Shown one piece after another: positions 10,116 to 20,769 of a stretch of 64,000 nucleotides of DNA (positions within the stretch are counted from its first letter, which is position 1; the number at the start of each line of letters is the position of its first letter). The notes below the pieces were generated by a model, which was not told where the DNA came from, made no database searches, and worked only from the letters and a program-made list of their open reading frames with translations. Where the stretch lies: positions 248,001 to 312,000 of the forward strand of contig KV748231.1 of the NCBI GenBank assembly GCA_001692895.1, in the 5' to 3' direction. This DNA comes from Cenococcum geophilum 1.58. Taxonomy: Eukaryota > Ascomycota > Dothideomycetes > Gloniales > Gloniaceae. The position numbers were made by a program, and so were the translations under genes.

Positions 10116-11930
10116 ATGACACCAGCATTGGAGCTCCGTCGTTCGCTTAAAGCGCTGAGGGCCCTCCTCAGCCGCAAGCGTGACGAACTGGATTCAACGT
10201 ATCAGAACAATTCATTGTCAACCAGGCTCATCGAAGTCTTTCTACGCACGTGGGATCTCGGCTTAACGGCCTTTGGTGGACCGCCTGTCCACTTCCAAAT
10301 TATATATAATCGTTTCGTTGAAGGAAAGGGCGGAAGCAAGTGGATTGATGAACAAACTGTAAGCTGCAGTCATGCTCAAACAATGCAAACGACTAATTAC
10401 AGCTGCTAGTATCAGGAACTATTTGCTGTTTGCCAGGGGCTGCCAGGACCAGGAAGCACCAAAATGTTGTTTTGTATCACCCTACTGCATGCCGGCTTTC
10501 TTCCCGCGCTTTTTGTCTTCTTCCTTTGGAGGTATCGTCAACCCATATTATTCTCACTAAACTATCACACTCGAAATGGCTACGGCGCTAATATATATAC
10601 TACAGTTTTCCAGGGGCCCTGGCAATGTACGGCCTGTCTCTCGGAGTACAACGAATAAACGAAGTCCTCCCACCTCCTGTATACGCACTACTTTCAGGCC
10701 TCAATGCTTCGACCGTAGGAATAATCGCCTTAGCAGCCGTCCAGTTGGCAGAGAGGGCGATTAAGGACGATATTACGCGGATACTTGTTATCTTTGGTGC
10801 ATGGCCTTAGCAGCCGTCCAGTTGGCAGAGAGGGCGATTAAGGACGATATTACGCGGATACTTGTTATCTTTGGTGCATGCGCAGGCGTCTGTTATAATG
10901 CATTATGGTACTTTCCGGTTCTTATGGTCATTGGAGGTCTAGCCACCTTTCTATGGGATGGCCACTTGAAGCCACTGCTATTTAGATTGAAAGCGCGTCG
11001 TCGCCACGAAAGCTCATCCAATGGCTCAGCTGAGGACATAGCTCAAGATAATGTTATTGCGTTAGAAGAAAATTCATCTCCACTGGATTTGACTCATCGG
11101 AGGATCAACGCTTCTTCATCTACGCAGCCATCTCAGGCCCCGTTAGATACTAGGGCGGAGAGCTCTACCCACGCACTACCAGATACGACACTCCAAAAAG
11201 CGCATACGATACGGATTCGGGTGGGAATCCTCATTGTTATAGTGTTCTTTGGTAAGTATCGTTTCCTGCTCCTCACGTTCAGTAGCTGATTATCTGGTTA
11301 GCTTCCTTTACTGCAGTAATTATTGTCCGTGCCCTATTACATTCACTACCGCTTAGCTTTTCTCTGTTCGCCAATATGTACCTTGCAGGTACAATAATCT
11401 TTGGTGGAGGACCGGTTGTTATCCCACTCCTTCGTTCTTACGTTGTTGATCCAGGATGGGTTTCAAGTCGTGACTTCCTCTTAGGACTTGCGATTATTCA
11501 ATCATTTCCAGGACCCAACTTCAATTTTGCGGTATACCTGGGAGCTCTGACCTTGCAGCGAACTCAATATCCCACGATTTTCGGTTCTCTTATCGCTTTT
11601 ATTGGGATATTCTTTCCCGGTTTGGCACTCGCCGTGGCTGTGCAAGGGTTTTGGCATGTTATGCGGACAAAGCAATGGGTTTTGAATGTGCTTCGAGGAG
11701 TCAACGCCACTGCTGTTGGGTTGGTATTCACTGCTGTATACAGACTCTGGGAAATCGGCTACTTGACTCCCAGAGTGAGTAGCGGCCAAAGTCTTGCTCT
11801 TAACCCATGGTGGGTGGTTGTGACCGCAGTCACCTATGCTGAAAGTGCATGGTTCAAGGTACCACCACCGCTTGCTATTGTAATAGGCGCAGTACTCGGT
11901 CTTTGTTGGTACGGTGCAGTCGGAAAATGA
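10116..11930 (+). pseudogene. CHR-family chromate transporter, frame broken by a 77-bp duplication
   Basis: CHR (ChrA) proteins are membrane transporters linked to chromate handling. Exons: 10116-10358, 10410-10531, 10606-11251 and 11302-11930, with introns of 51, 74 and 50 nt (GTAAGC, GTATCG and GTAAGT donors). Both halves of the two-domain family are present: GLTAFGGPPVHF at residues 49-60 and GLPGPGST at about 91-98 in the first, and FGGGPVVIPLL plus QSFPGPNF in the second, with many hydrophobic segments between. In exon 3 a 77-bp unit (10727-10803) is repeated exactly at 10804-10880. As 77 is not a multiple of three, the frame hits TAG at 10808-10810 and would give only 189 residues. Without the extra copy the exons total 1563 nt, a clean 520-residue protein. 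A natural mutation or an assembly error are both possible. Confidence 0.88.
10727..10880. repeat. Exact 77-bp tandem duplication inside the chromate transporter
   Basis: Copies 10727-10803 and 10804-10880 are identical base for base as read. The unit starts GCCTTAGCAGCCGTCCAGTT and ends TTTGGTGCATG. The absence of any difference means it is recent or artefactual. Confidence 0.97.
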
Positions 11931-11934
11931 TAAA

Positions 11935-12353
11935 CAGGGATGCATATAATCAACGTAATCGTAATCAGCCCATTGATTTTTATTATAAAATCACCACACC
12001 TGATTCTGATCGATTACATTGATTACATACTAATTTCCTAATTAGGTAAGTAGGTGTAAATGCAGGTAAATGGTGATTAAAATGGAACTCTAGTTAATAT
12101 ACACGTACATATTAACTTTTTTTAAGAAAGCCCGCACGGACGTTTTTTATATATAAAACAGCTGGCTCAGCGCTTTTTGGTTAGCGCCGACTATAGTGGG
12201 AAAATTAATAAATAACTTTCTTAACACTAAAGCTTTATTACTATATTCTATTCCTACCTGTTCTTACCCTAGGTGATTATATTGATTATGATTAGTTAGA
12301 TTATATAGTAATCATAACTTATGTAACTAATAGAGTAGTTATATGCATCCCTG
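11935..12353. mobile_element. 419-bp hAT-type MITE at the transporter stop codon
   Basis: Terminal inverted repeat CAGGGATGCATATAA (15 bp, perfect) at both ends, flanked by the 8-bp duplication ATGATAAA (11927-11934 and 12354-12361). CAGGG ends with an 8-bp duplication are the mark of hAT elements. Inside each end are several short GATTA/TAATC motifs, like the subterminal repeats bound by hAT transposases. The core is AT-rich and has no coding frame. The duplicated target contains the TGA stop of the upstream gene, so the coding end is unchanged while the 3' UTR is replaced. Confidence 0.92.
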
Positions 12354-12361
12354 ATGATAAA

Positions 12362-12750
12362 GTTGATAAATGCAGTGCTGGCGACCGATAGATCAGTTAC
12401 TAAATGGCGCATTAAGGATATATGCGAAAAAAGCTTCTGTGGTGTAAGGGAAACCTGGTCGGAAGCGTAGAGGCTCTGAAGCAGTAACAGCGCCGATTAA
12501 AAAGACACGCAGGAGCGAGTTGGAGGTTGCAGAGCAGCAAATCGAGGCAGATGGGATAGGGAGTTATTGTTCTATTCTTCAATTCTGAGATGAATCAAGT
12601 TATTGAGTAATTGCGCGACCTGTGCGACCTGCGAGCTGTCACTGTAGAGTAAGAGACTAATTCACAGCGCACTATCGACCCGGATATGCAAGAATTTTCA
12701 CCTGAAGTCTCCATTGTGCGAGATATTGCGAATCTTATCCTTACTAGTTC
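12362..12750 (+). pseudogene. Second pogo/Fot1 transposase tail fragment
   Basis: From about 12410 to 12590 the sequence matches the C-terminal coding end of the transposase at 9640-9810: a Lys/Arg-rich stretch, KKTRRSELEVAEQQIEAD, then a YCSI.Q ending at a TGA. Similarity continues into the 3' flank to about 12700. The remainder of the transposase is missing. The first bases (12362 on) are the displaced 3' flank of the transporter. The end near 12750 is the 3' region of the convergent metal ATPase. Confidence 0.75.
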
Positions 12751-15700
12751 TTAGCCTGTCTTCTGAAACTTTGCCCACCTCAGTTGCACCGCAATAGTAA
12801 TAACCGGCAGGACTGAAACAAGCTCGCCTAACCCAGCATACTGCGGTGGAATCCTTGCATTAACAAGTGCCCCCGAAGCGAGTAGAATGGCAACTGTGTT
12901 GTACACGAACGCCCAGCCGAAATTGAATGCGATCCGCCACATCGTTGCCCTAGAAAGGTCGATAAGGGTTAGAATATCCTTAAGTGAAGACCGTATAAGA
13001 ACCACATCCGCAGCGCTCTGCGCGACATCCGTCCCTTCGTTCACGTGCACGCCGACTGTGGCTTGAGCAAGAGCAACGGCGTCGTTTGTGCCGTCGCCAC
13101 AGAATATTGTTGTGGACTTGCCGAGAGGATTAAGGTCCTTCATGAATTGCTGCTTGTCTCCGGGCGTACATCTAGATTTATAGCTTGTGATGCTGAGTTG
13201 GCGTGCTAGGGCTGAAACAGGTCCTTCATCATCACCGCTAACAATGGAGACTGAGATGCCTCGTTGCTGGAGCTCAGAGACGGTGCTAGCAGCATCAGGC
13301 CGCAGCACATCCTCCAGACCAAATACTGCACTCAAGTGGTTGTTAATGGTGACGCAGAACGTGGTGTAGCCTTGTGAAAGATAACTTTGTACCTTAGGGT
13401 GGTCGCCGAGACCAAGCCAGCGTGAGTTGCCCGCTTTGACATCCCGGCCATTGACATTACCTTCGACGCCTTTGCCGGCAAGTGCAGTGACATTCAAGGC
13501 TGCAGCACCGGGCGTAGTCTGGTTCTCTAGATGCATCCTGACTGCTGTAGCCACAGGATGTTTGATGTTCGACAGCAGCAAGAGCACTGCACCTGTAGTG
13601 AATGCCTCGTTGTCTTGCTCGCTCTCAAAGTATTTGCTTGCTGTCACCGTCATCTTGCCTTGTGTCAAAGTGCCAGTCTTATCGAAAACCACATGCGATG
13701 TCTTCCTTGCAACTTCAATCGTAGTTGCTGTTTTGAAGATGCAGCCATGTTTCGCTGCTACACCACCAGCAATCATAACAACCATTGGAACAGCAAGCCC
13801 AATTGCACAGGGACAAGACACGATGATGACGGTGATACCATAAGTCAATGCTTCGATGACTGCTCGTGAAACAGCGTAACCGCGGACCTTCGTACTGATC
13901 GGTATCCAAATCAGAAAACTGATTAGACCAAGCGCAATGGCAGTAGGCACAAAAAAGCTTGCAACTTTGTCGGCGACCTCTTGAACCTTTGGCTTAGAAA
14001 GCTTTGCTTCGTCAACCATACTCGCTATAGTGCTGATGGTGTTGCTGCCTGGCAGGCGACTCAGTCGAATGGTGAGAACGCCAGAACCATTGATTGAGCC
14101 GGCGATCACAACGGAGCCTGGCTTCTTTTCCACCGATAGAGACTCGCCAGTAATCATGGACTCGTCGATCTCGGATATACCAGACACAACTGTGCCATCG
14201 GTTGGGACTCGCAACTCTGGAGCAACGCGGAACAAGTCACCATACTGGAGGAGCCGGGCATCCATCTCTCTCTGTGATGAGTTTTGCTCACTGACTATGA
14301 CAGCTGTAGGAGTCTGTAAGGAGCGTACAGAAACAGACTCAATCGCTTTCTGGCGTGCTAGGGCACTGACGAATCTCCCAACCATAATAAGAGTAACAAG
14401 TAGAGTGCTAGTCTCAAAAAACTCCCCGGTAGGGAAGGGATCGCCGGCAACGGCGTAGCCGAAGGAGATGACAGAAAAAATGTATGCTGCGCTTGTACTG
14501 ATGACGATTAGTAGATCCATCTCGATCATACGTGAGAAAATGAGGCTCTTCAGTGCAGTCAGATAAAATGGTCCGGCTACAACGAATTGGACAAGCGTTG
14601 CCAGTACAAGTGAGACGCTGCCGTATACAATCGGACGCTCATGAATTGGAGCCCAAGCAAGAATAAGAACCGGGATCGTCAAAATGGCTGAGAGCAGTGT
14701 CATGAGGCCGACGTGACAAACATGTTTGCTACCAGCTGCAAGACCTGGATCAGGTTTGATTGGTGCTAGCTTCAGAGGAGCGCGGAAGCTGTGCTCGACA
14801 AGGTCCCGAGCTCCGACAACACTAGGATCGAACCATATCCTTGCTGTGGTTCTGTCGACAGCTTTGATGGATAGAACACCCTTTGGCAGCTCCTGTCGAA
14901 CGAATTCTTGGAGATTCGATGGGCATGCCTCAATTTCAGAGCCTTCTTGCCTGATCTCTTCGAATTTGAATTCCATCATCCGTTCCATCTGGCGAATGAC
15001 GTTACCCACGGACTCTGAGCGCAAGTCCAAGTCGAATTCAGCTCGACAGAGGACAAGGCTTGTCTTAAGGTTCTGAATAGCTTCGATGGTTGCCAAGGAT
15101 CGTTGAAGCTTGTTCTCGCAGCCACTGCAGGTCATGCCGGATACGCTGAGAATCACGTGGCTAGAGTTTGGAAGTCCGCTCTCCAGATGCGGCGCAGATG
15201 ACTCGATTTCTTTAGTGGTCGCCTTGTCAGAGCTAGCCTCTTCGGCTTCGCAGCATGAGCTACCACATGGGTTGTCAACCGAATCACATTTTGTCGCGGC
15301 TGCTCGAGCTGACTTTGGGCTACATTGTGTATGCGTAGATCGCTTCCCCGATCGATTGGCAATTACCCTTGCTAAATCAAGTGTAGACCGAGGTGGAGGG
15401 GCGCAGCATGGAGGCTCACCGCGGCTTTTGAGGGTGCGACAGAGACAGCCTAAGCTCTTGAGTATATCTCGATAAAATTGGCGAGTACTGATGCCATTAG
15501 GGCAGCATTCGTTGGCCACTTCAGGTAATGGAGTAGGGAAGGCAGTCTTAGATCGTGTTCTCTTGCAATCTAGGTTGTGTCAATACACATAATCTTACCA
15601 ACTGTAGTCTTTGGTAAAACGTACTCTTCAAGTTCTTCTCGCACTCACGAGCAGTTATGCGATCAATGCATGACTCTATAGCACAGTTAGACAGATTTGT

Positions 15701-16439
15701 AAGAACGAAGACATAATAAGTATTTACCATTGCAACAAGGCGCTTTCTTCCCGGCGCAGCAGTCCAAATCTCCATTGTTACATGAAACTGCTGTGACTTG
15801 CTTCGCAGCCTGCATTTCCAGCACATCTTCGCAGCAATTGGGTTCACAGGAGACGGCGGGAAGAGGCATATTTTCAGACGAACAGCACTTGTCTTGATAT
15901 CCTCTTGTCTGGAATCCTTCGGCCTTGACCGCTATCTCTTCGACGATGATAGGGGTTCCCTCAACTGCTTGAGCCTCGGAATCAACGAATTTAGAGCCGC
16001 GACTAACATCACATTTGTTGGCCACGTTTGAAAAGGTCAAAGTGTTCTCCTTGCCGGTGGTATTATCCTTATCTAGGGTCGACGTGCTACCATAGCAGCC
16101 AGCGTCCACATTAGCGTCTACGTGACGGATAGACGAACTCTTCTCTCCCTTAGCCGTTGCCATAAGGAGGCTTGAACAGCAGTTCGAAGCACATCCGTCT
16201 TTGGTTGTATCCTTGGTGGGAGTTTTGTCATAATTACCTCCTTTGACCATTCTATCCGTTTCACCGCTTGAATTCTCTCTGCGACCAAAGCCCTGCACAT
16301 ATTCTCCTCCAGCCTCCTCATCAGTGTGAGCTGCCGTTATCCCATCGCCGACTTCGAGTTGTTCTGAACCCTGAACCTCCGCGTTCTGGCAGCAGCCGAA
16401 TCGGCATCTGCCTTCAAAGGGGGAATCTGAGCAGTCCAT
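12751..16439 (-). CDS. Heavy-metal P1B-type ATPase (PCA1/CrpA-like, copper or cadmium export)
   Basis: A membrane pump that expels soft metal ions (copper and/or cadmium) using ATP. Two exons: 16439-15728 and 15569-12751, with a 158-nt intron (GTAAAT...CTAG); the join is exact and gives 1176 residues. Residues 1 to about 345 are hydrophilic and Cys-rich with repeated CC pairs, typical of the fungal PCA1/CrpA group and probably metal-binding. Then a heavy-metal-associated domain with GMTCSGC (382-388), membrane helices from about 520, TGES (711-714), SCPC in the ion-binding helix (CPC at 823-825), DKTGTLT (phosphorylated Asp 867), HP (908-909) and GDGTND (1062-1067). The penultimate helix has the YN pair of copper pumps, but the last helix reads GLGELVSVLPV rather than the M..SS motif. 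The ATG at 16439 was chosen; the frame extends further up without an ATG. The gene appears intact. Confidence 0.93.
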
Positions 16440-17479
16440 GCTGACTAGTAACCGTTGGTAGCTGATGATGTTATTGTGAGTTGATAGAATTGCAGGCGTT
16501 GGGGAGTCGCATGGCGGCAAGGTGGAGTGATCTCGCAAGATCTTGTAACTTGGTAGCTTGGCGCCTTGTCCAGTTGTCCTGCTCTCGTTCACCACGTGAA
16601 AAGCAAAGTTTCATCCTGACAATGTCAATTAATAGAATTAAGGCTTAATAGGCGTCGCGTCACTCCCGTACTTCTGTGTCAAATATCAGTATCTTCCATA
16701 CAAGTCGACGTTGGCTCGCCTTGATGACTTTAGCAGTCCAAGTTGCACAGTGTTGATTGGTCGGTGGTGCGTTCCGGCACAAAGGGCAGCTGGCGTCGGC
16801 TAAAAGTGGTTAGATCAATAAGTACGTGAAACCTTATCAATAAGACAATTAGTGAAGGCGGTGTAGCGTATGATACTTATATGCCGTAAGCCGACTGCAA
16901 TGTGCCGAAAAGGTGCTGGCGGATCAACCTGTGTGAGGGAATTGCTTTCTGCAACATCCACATAATTGGCGATGCTTTGCTTAATAGCGCACGCGATGTT
17001 TGAACTCGATCTACTGCTAGTGATGTATTGAAAAATAATAAAACAAGGAAGGTGGTGTTGTGGCGACGAGTTTTGGTTGCATCGTTTGGATGCCACCTTT
17101 GAAGTCTGAACGATAAGACGACTACGCTTTTGTAAAATTCCAATCTAAAAGACTGAGTTATGAAGAAATTATTAGAGATCCCATTGTTAACTGTGGTATA
17201 ATAATATTATAATGTGTGCGGAATCTGTTGTGCTCTGAAGTCAAGTTGTTCCGGATCACCGTGTTCTCCGCCACACCGGGGGAGGTTACTTCTTGAGACC
17301 TGAAAATGATGTTCGAATGGGCTCCCGTCTCTAACCCCTAAACACAAAGAGGACCAAAAATGGGACCTTCCAGGGATGCGATCTTCCCCAGGTCCTAGAA
17401 TCGGGCCACTTCTACTTCTTCTTGTTCTTATTTATTGCTGCCATTTTACACATGGGAAGCACAAAAACTATCTGTAACG
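16440..17479. promoter_or_regulatory. Divergent upstream region between the ATPase and an unknown gene
   Basis: About 1 kb separates the two divergently oriented genes. Minus-strand frames of 88-93 codons near 16815-17143 have no recognisable features. No metal-response element can be asserted from reading alone. Confidence 0.4.
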
Positions 17480-18774
17480 ATGGCAGAAAATACTCACACA
17501 AATTTCCAACTGGATGCAGAGCTAAGCTGTTTGGCTAACGGAGCGGATATCCCTAACATCACCCATCTATCAAATCGAGAATCTCATCAAATGCTATGGG
17601 ATAGCATCTTTGGTGATTACAAATGTCTTAACAACATCGTGCAAGACTTGGCGGCGAACCCAATTCTAGTTGGGACAAGGCTTGATTCTAAGCCGGCATA
17701 TATGGTTCTAATATCTGGCGACATATCAGGTGACGTCAGTGATCTTGTTGGATTGGCGTGGCGTGGATCTGAGGCCAAATCCACGCCATCCACCAAAAAG
17801 ACGATTTGCCGCCAGGATCGCCACGGCGCTCCAGTGTAGATATATACTATATATAGTAAGTCTTAGCATAGGCTTAGTGTTATAATTAAGGAGTAGAGTG
17901 TAGTTGAACTTACTAAAAAGGGTACTAGATTTGCTTACNACCTCCCTTTAAGCGTNCCTCTATAATCTTATCNTCCTTAATAACTTTTACCTTATCGCTA
18001 AGTGCACCCTCTACCTTAAAGCCCCCGATTGCGTTAAACTCTTCCTTAAGGCCCTTACCCTAAGCTTTACTAACTACTATATGTGGCTAAGGCAGAGCTN
18101 CTACAGCCTTACGAGCGGCAGAGGCTTNTGCGGGTNGGCGCGGCTGGGCTTATAGGAAAATATCGCTCTATATAATTAAGGGAGGCAAAATAGAGCCATA
18201 GCGCGATCGCGTATGGAGGAAGGATGTAGGAAGGAAAGCAATATGGGCGGCTCCCCGAGATTATATAGAAAACACTCCTATTTTTAAACTCCGAGCTCCA
18301 CCGATTGGCTCAACACCACGCTTTAACACCTTATTGATCCTTCCTCCTCGGCCTCCTTCTTCTAATTGGGTATAGAACTGGCGCTCCAGGAGCTCCAAAG
18401 CTTTAAGATCCACTCCGCGCCACTAATTAAATTAGTAGATCCACCGCCAAAGCAAATTGGATCCAGCCATCCACGCCATATTGCCGCCAATCCAACAAGA
18501 TCACTGGGTGACGTGACTTACACGAAGGATCTCTTCTTCAGCTCTTTAAAGCCACATAAGCATGTAGAAGGCGCAGGAGAGATCATATGACTGTGGCATC
18601 ACCCTCAATATTGCCGACATTCTACAATGCCTAGAGGTAATACCTGTGGATATACAAAAGCTACTGTACGATGGAGATGAACCTCGTTCGACTTATTTGT
18701 TCTGGAAAGACGCCGACTGCGCACTAGGAGTTCTCGAGCCACCTTCCCCTACTTATATCTTGGGGCGGAGGTAG
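17480..18774 (+). pseudogene. Unknown gene split by a hAT-type element
   Basis: The reading frame starts at ATG 17480 (MAENTHTNFQLDAEL) and runs with ordinary codon use to the insertion at 17737. After the element the same frame resumes (GDVTYTKDLFF) and soon meets TGA at about 18588. One base further the reading continues in another frame to 18774 with protein-like composition (ITLNIADILQCLEVIP, STYLFWKDADCALGVLE). So there are two lesions: the insertion and a probable one-base shift near 18588. I do not recognise the family; it looks soluble, without signal peptide or membrane helix. It lies at the edge of the RIP-type desert. Confidence 0.6.
17737..18506. mobile_element. 770-bp non-autonomous hAT-type element
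   Basis: The ends CAGTGATCTTGTTGGATTGG are a perfect inverted pair over at least 20 bp (further matching GCG), and the 8-bp target duplication GGTGACGT lies at 17729-17736 and 18507-18514. The interior has no transposase frame, contains several Ns and is AT-rich in the middle (about 17840-18200), suggesting a nested or degraded insert. The terminal layout (CAGTGAT...TGGATTGG) is shared with the element at 26649-27601. Confidence 0.9.
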
Positions 18775-20769
18775 CTAGTACTTTATTATATTATTATAAA
18801 AACCTAGGCTTGTTCAGTATATATACCTATAAGGATAACTATTACTTCTAATAAAAATGCCGTTCTTAATTATAGAGAGCTGCTCGTTTTAAGTGTAAGT
18901 AAAAACTGTACTAAAAAGAACAGTAGATAATAAGAGCGAATGCATTTTTGGTTTGATTTTAAATTGCCAAGAATATGAATTTAAGTTAGTTTAAGTCTTA
19001 TAACATTACCTAATACCTATATATCTGAATATATGGGTCTAAAAGTAGGACTGTTTAAAGGCCTGCTTTTGGGTAACTATATTAGCCTCGCTGTCGATAT
19101 AAGGTCCCAGTTTTGGTCCCTTATAAAATAATAAATTCTAAAAGCTGGGAAGTTTTCTCCCACTTAAGGTTTGTATATTATTTTTTCTTTTATTTAAACC
19201 CTAAAACAACAACAATCTAGTCGAGTATTTTCGCAATATTTTTTTAAACCTTTGTAGCTATTTCCCTGTCTTATAACCTTTGCTAGCTGCGCTCTATTGC
19301 CCAATACTAATATAGTAGGTAGTGGGCTTCTAAACAGTCCTCTGCCAGCGGAGATATCCGTTATTAGAGTAAAAGATATTCAATTAACACAATTCCTTAA
19401 AAATTTAGAGGTTTCGTTCTTCTTTACTAAATTTATTAATCTCTTATAGTAGGTCACAGAAGGATATTTAAACAGCTCTATAGATACTGTTAGTAGGATT
19501 GCCACAGTAAGTTATCTTTTTCTGTTATTTAACCTCCTTTAGCTGACTTTAAGTAGCAAGAAGAGGTCTATCTTAAAACTCCTACCACTATCTTTAATAC
19601 TTATAGTGTGCTACTAACCCTACCTTATAACTATTTATTCCCAGTCTCCTTTATAAAGGAGTTCTTCAAATTAACTAATCTTATTAGCTTAGTCGGTCTC
19701 TTTACGGTTATTAGACTGTCTTAGCGTCTTACACTCTTAGATCCTTTAGCTGCGAGGCTTATTTTTTTTAAAAAATTCTTTAGTTAAATCTAGATATAAT
19801 ATTTTTTTCTATAATATTTAGGAGAGATAGCCGAATCCTTCTCTATTTAATATAGGTATTAGTACTATCTAGGTATATAATATAGCTTTATTATTTATTA
19901 TACTAGGATTATATCTAGTTAAGATTCTAATTCCTATACTTCCCAAACTTATAGTGGCTAAAGTAACAATCGCTCCTTATGTAAATAGTATAAATAGCAC
20001 TAGTGGATATATATTAAAAGAATTTACGTAAGACAATACGCAGATACCTTTTATTATCGAAGGGGATAAATAGCTGCTTACTGGCTAGGTAAATTAGGTC
20101 AATAAGCCTATATACTCCCTTAATAATAATAATAAGGGGAAAAGAAACAGCTAGAATGCTATAAGGGATAAGTAGGATTACTTTTATAGCTATAACCACT
20201 AAGTAGTATAAGAATGTTAATAACTTTATACTGGGTATAATAGTTAGTTTAGCGGTTATTATAGTGTCCTAATTAAAAAGGGTAATCTAATTAATATAAT
20301 AGAAACTTTAGCGTTAATATAGTTGTAAGTAATATCTACTACTACTTAATAAGAAACACTATACCCCTAGAATACTATTAAAAATTATCTTAACTTTAAT
20401 TAATATAGAATCTGTTTATATAATAAATCTTTTTAGGTATCTATTAATGCTAAAATAAGATATCTAGACATTGATACGAGAAAGGACTAATTTGTGGCTT
20501 AGCGAGTATTTTTAACAACTACGCTAAATGCTTGACTTATTACAGTCTAAGAAAATATAAATAAAAGGAAATATAGCAGAATATACAAGCTCGGTATAAG
20601 GCATTATAGCGTTAATAAAACAAAATCTAAAGTCTATAATCTAGGACTTAAAATATAAGTTTAGGTAGAAATCCGTATTAAGATAATAAGTATTATTTTA
20701 TTAATTATTAATCTAAGCTAGAATATTAAGTCTTTATGCCTATCTAGTATAATTAAGGTCGATATTTAA
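18775..20769. repeat. RIP-type AT-rich repeat DNA, left of LINE copy 1
   Basis: TpA-rich sequence, poor in CpA and TpG, with stops in all frames. No domain could be read. It is the same pre-existing unit as the DNA right of 23453, since the LINE between them is bounded by a target duplication; the last 15 bases (20755-20769) are one copy of it. Confidence 0.6.

Noticed and set aside
10804..10880. Splicing out the extra 77 bp of the transporter
   Set aside because: No GT/AG pair placed so as to remove exactly one copy was seen.
13187..15475. Several plus-strand frames of 60-142 codons
   Set aside because: Antisense shadows of the P1B ATPase coding exon.
15517..15519. GTG as a start of the ATPase at 15519
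   Set aside because: The frame continues upstream to a good acceptor at 15570 and joins the Cys-rich first exon in phase.
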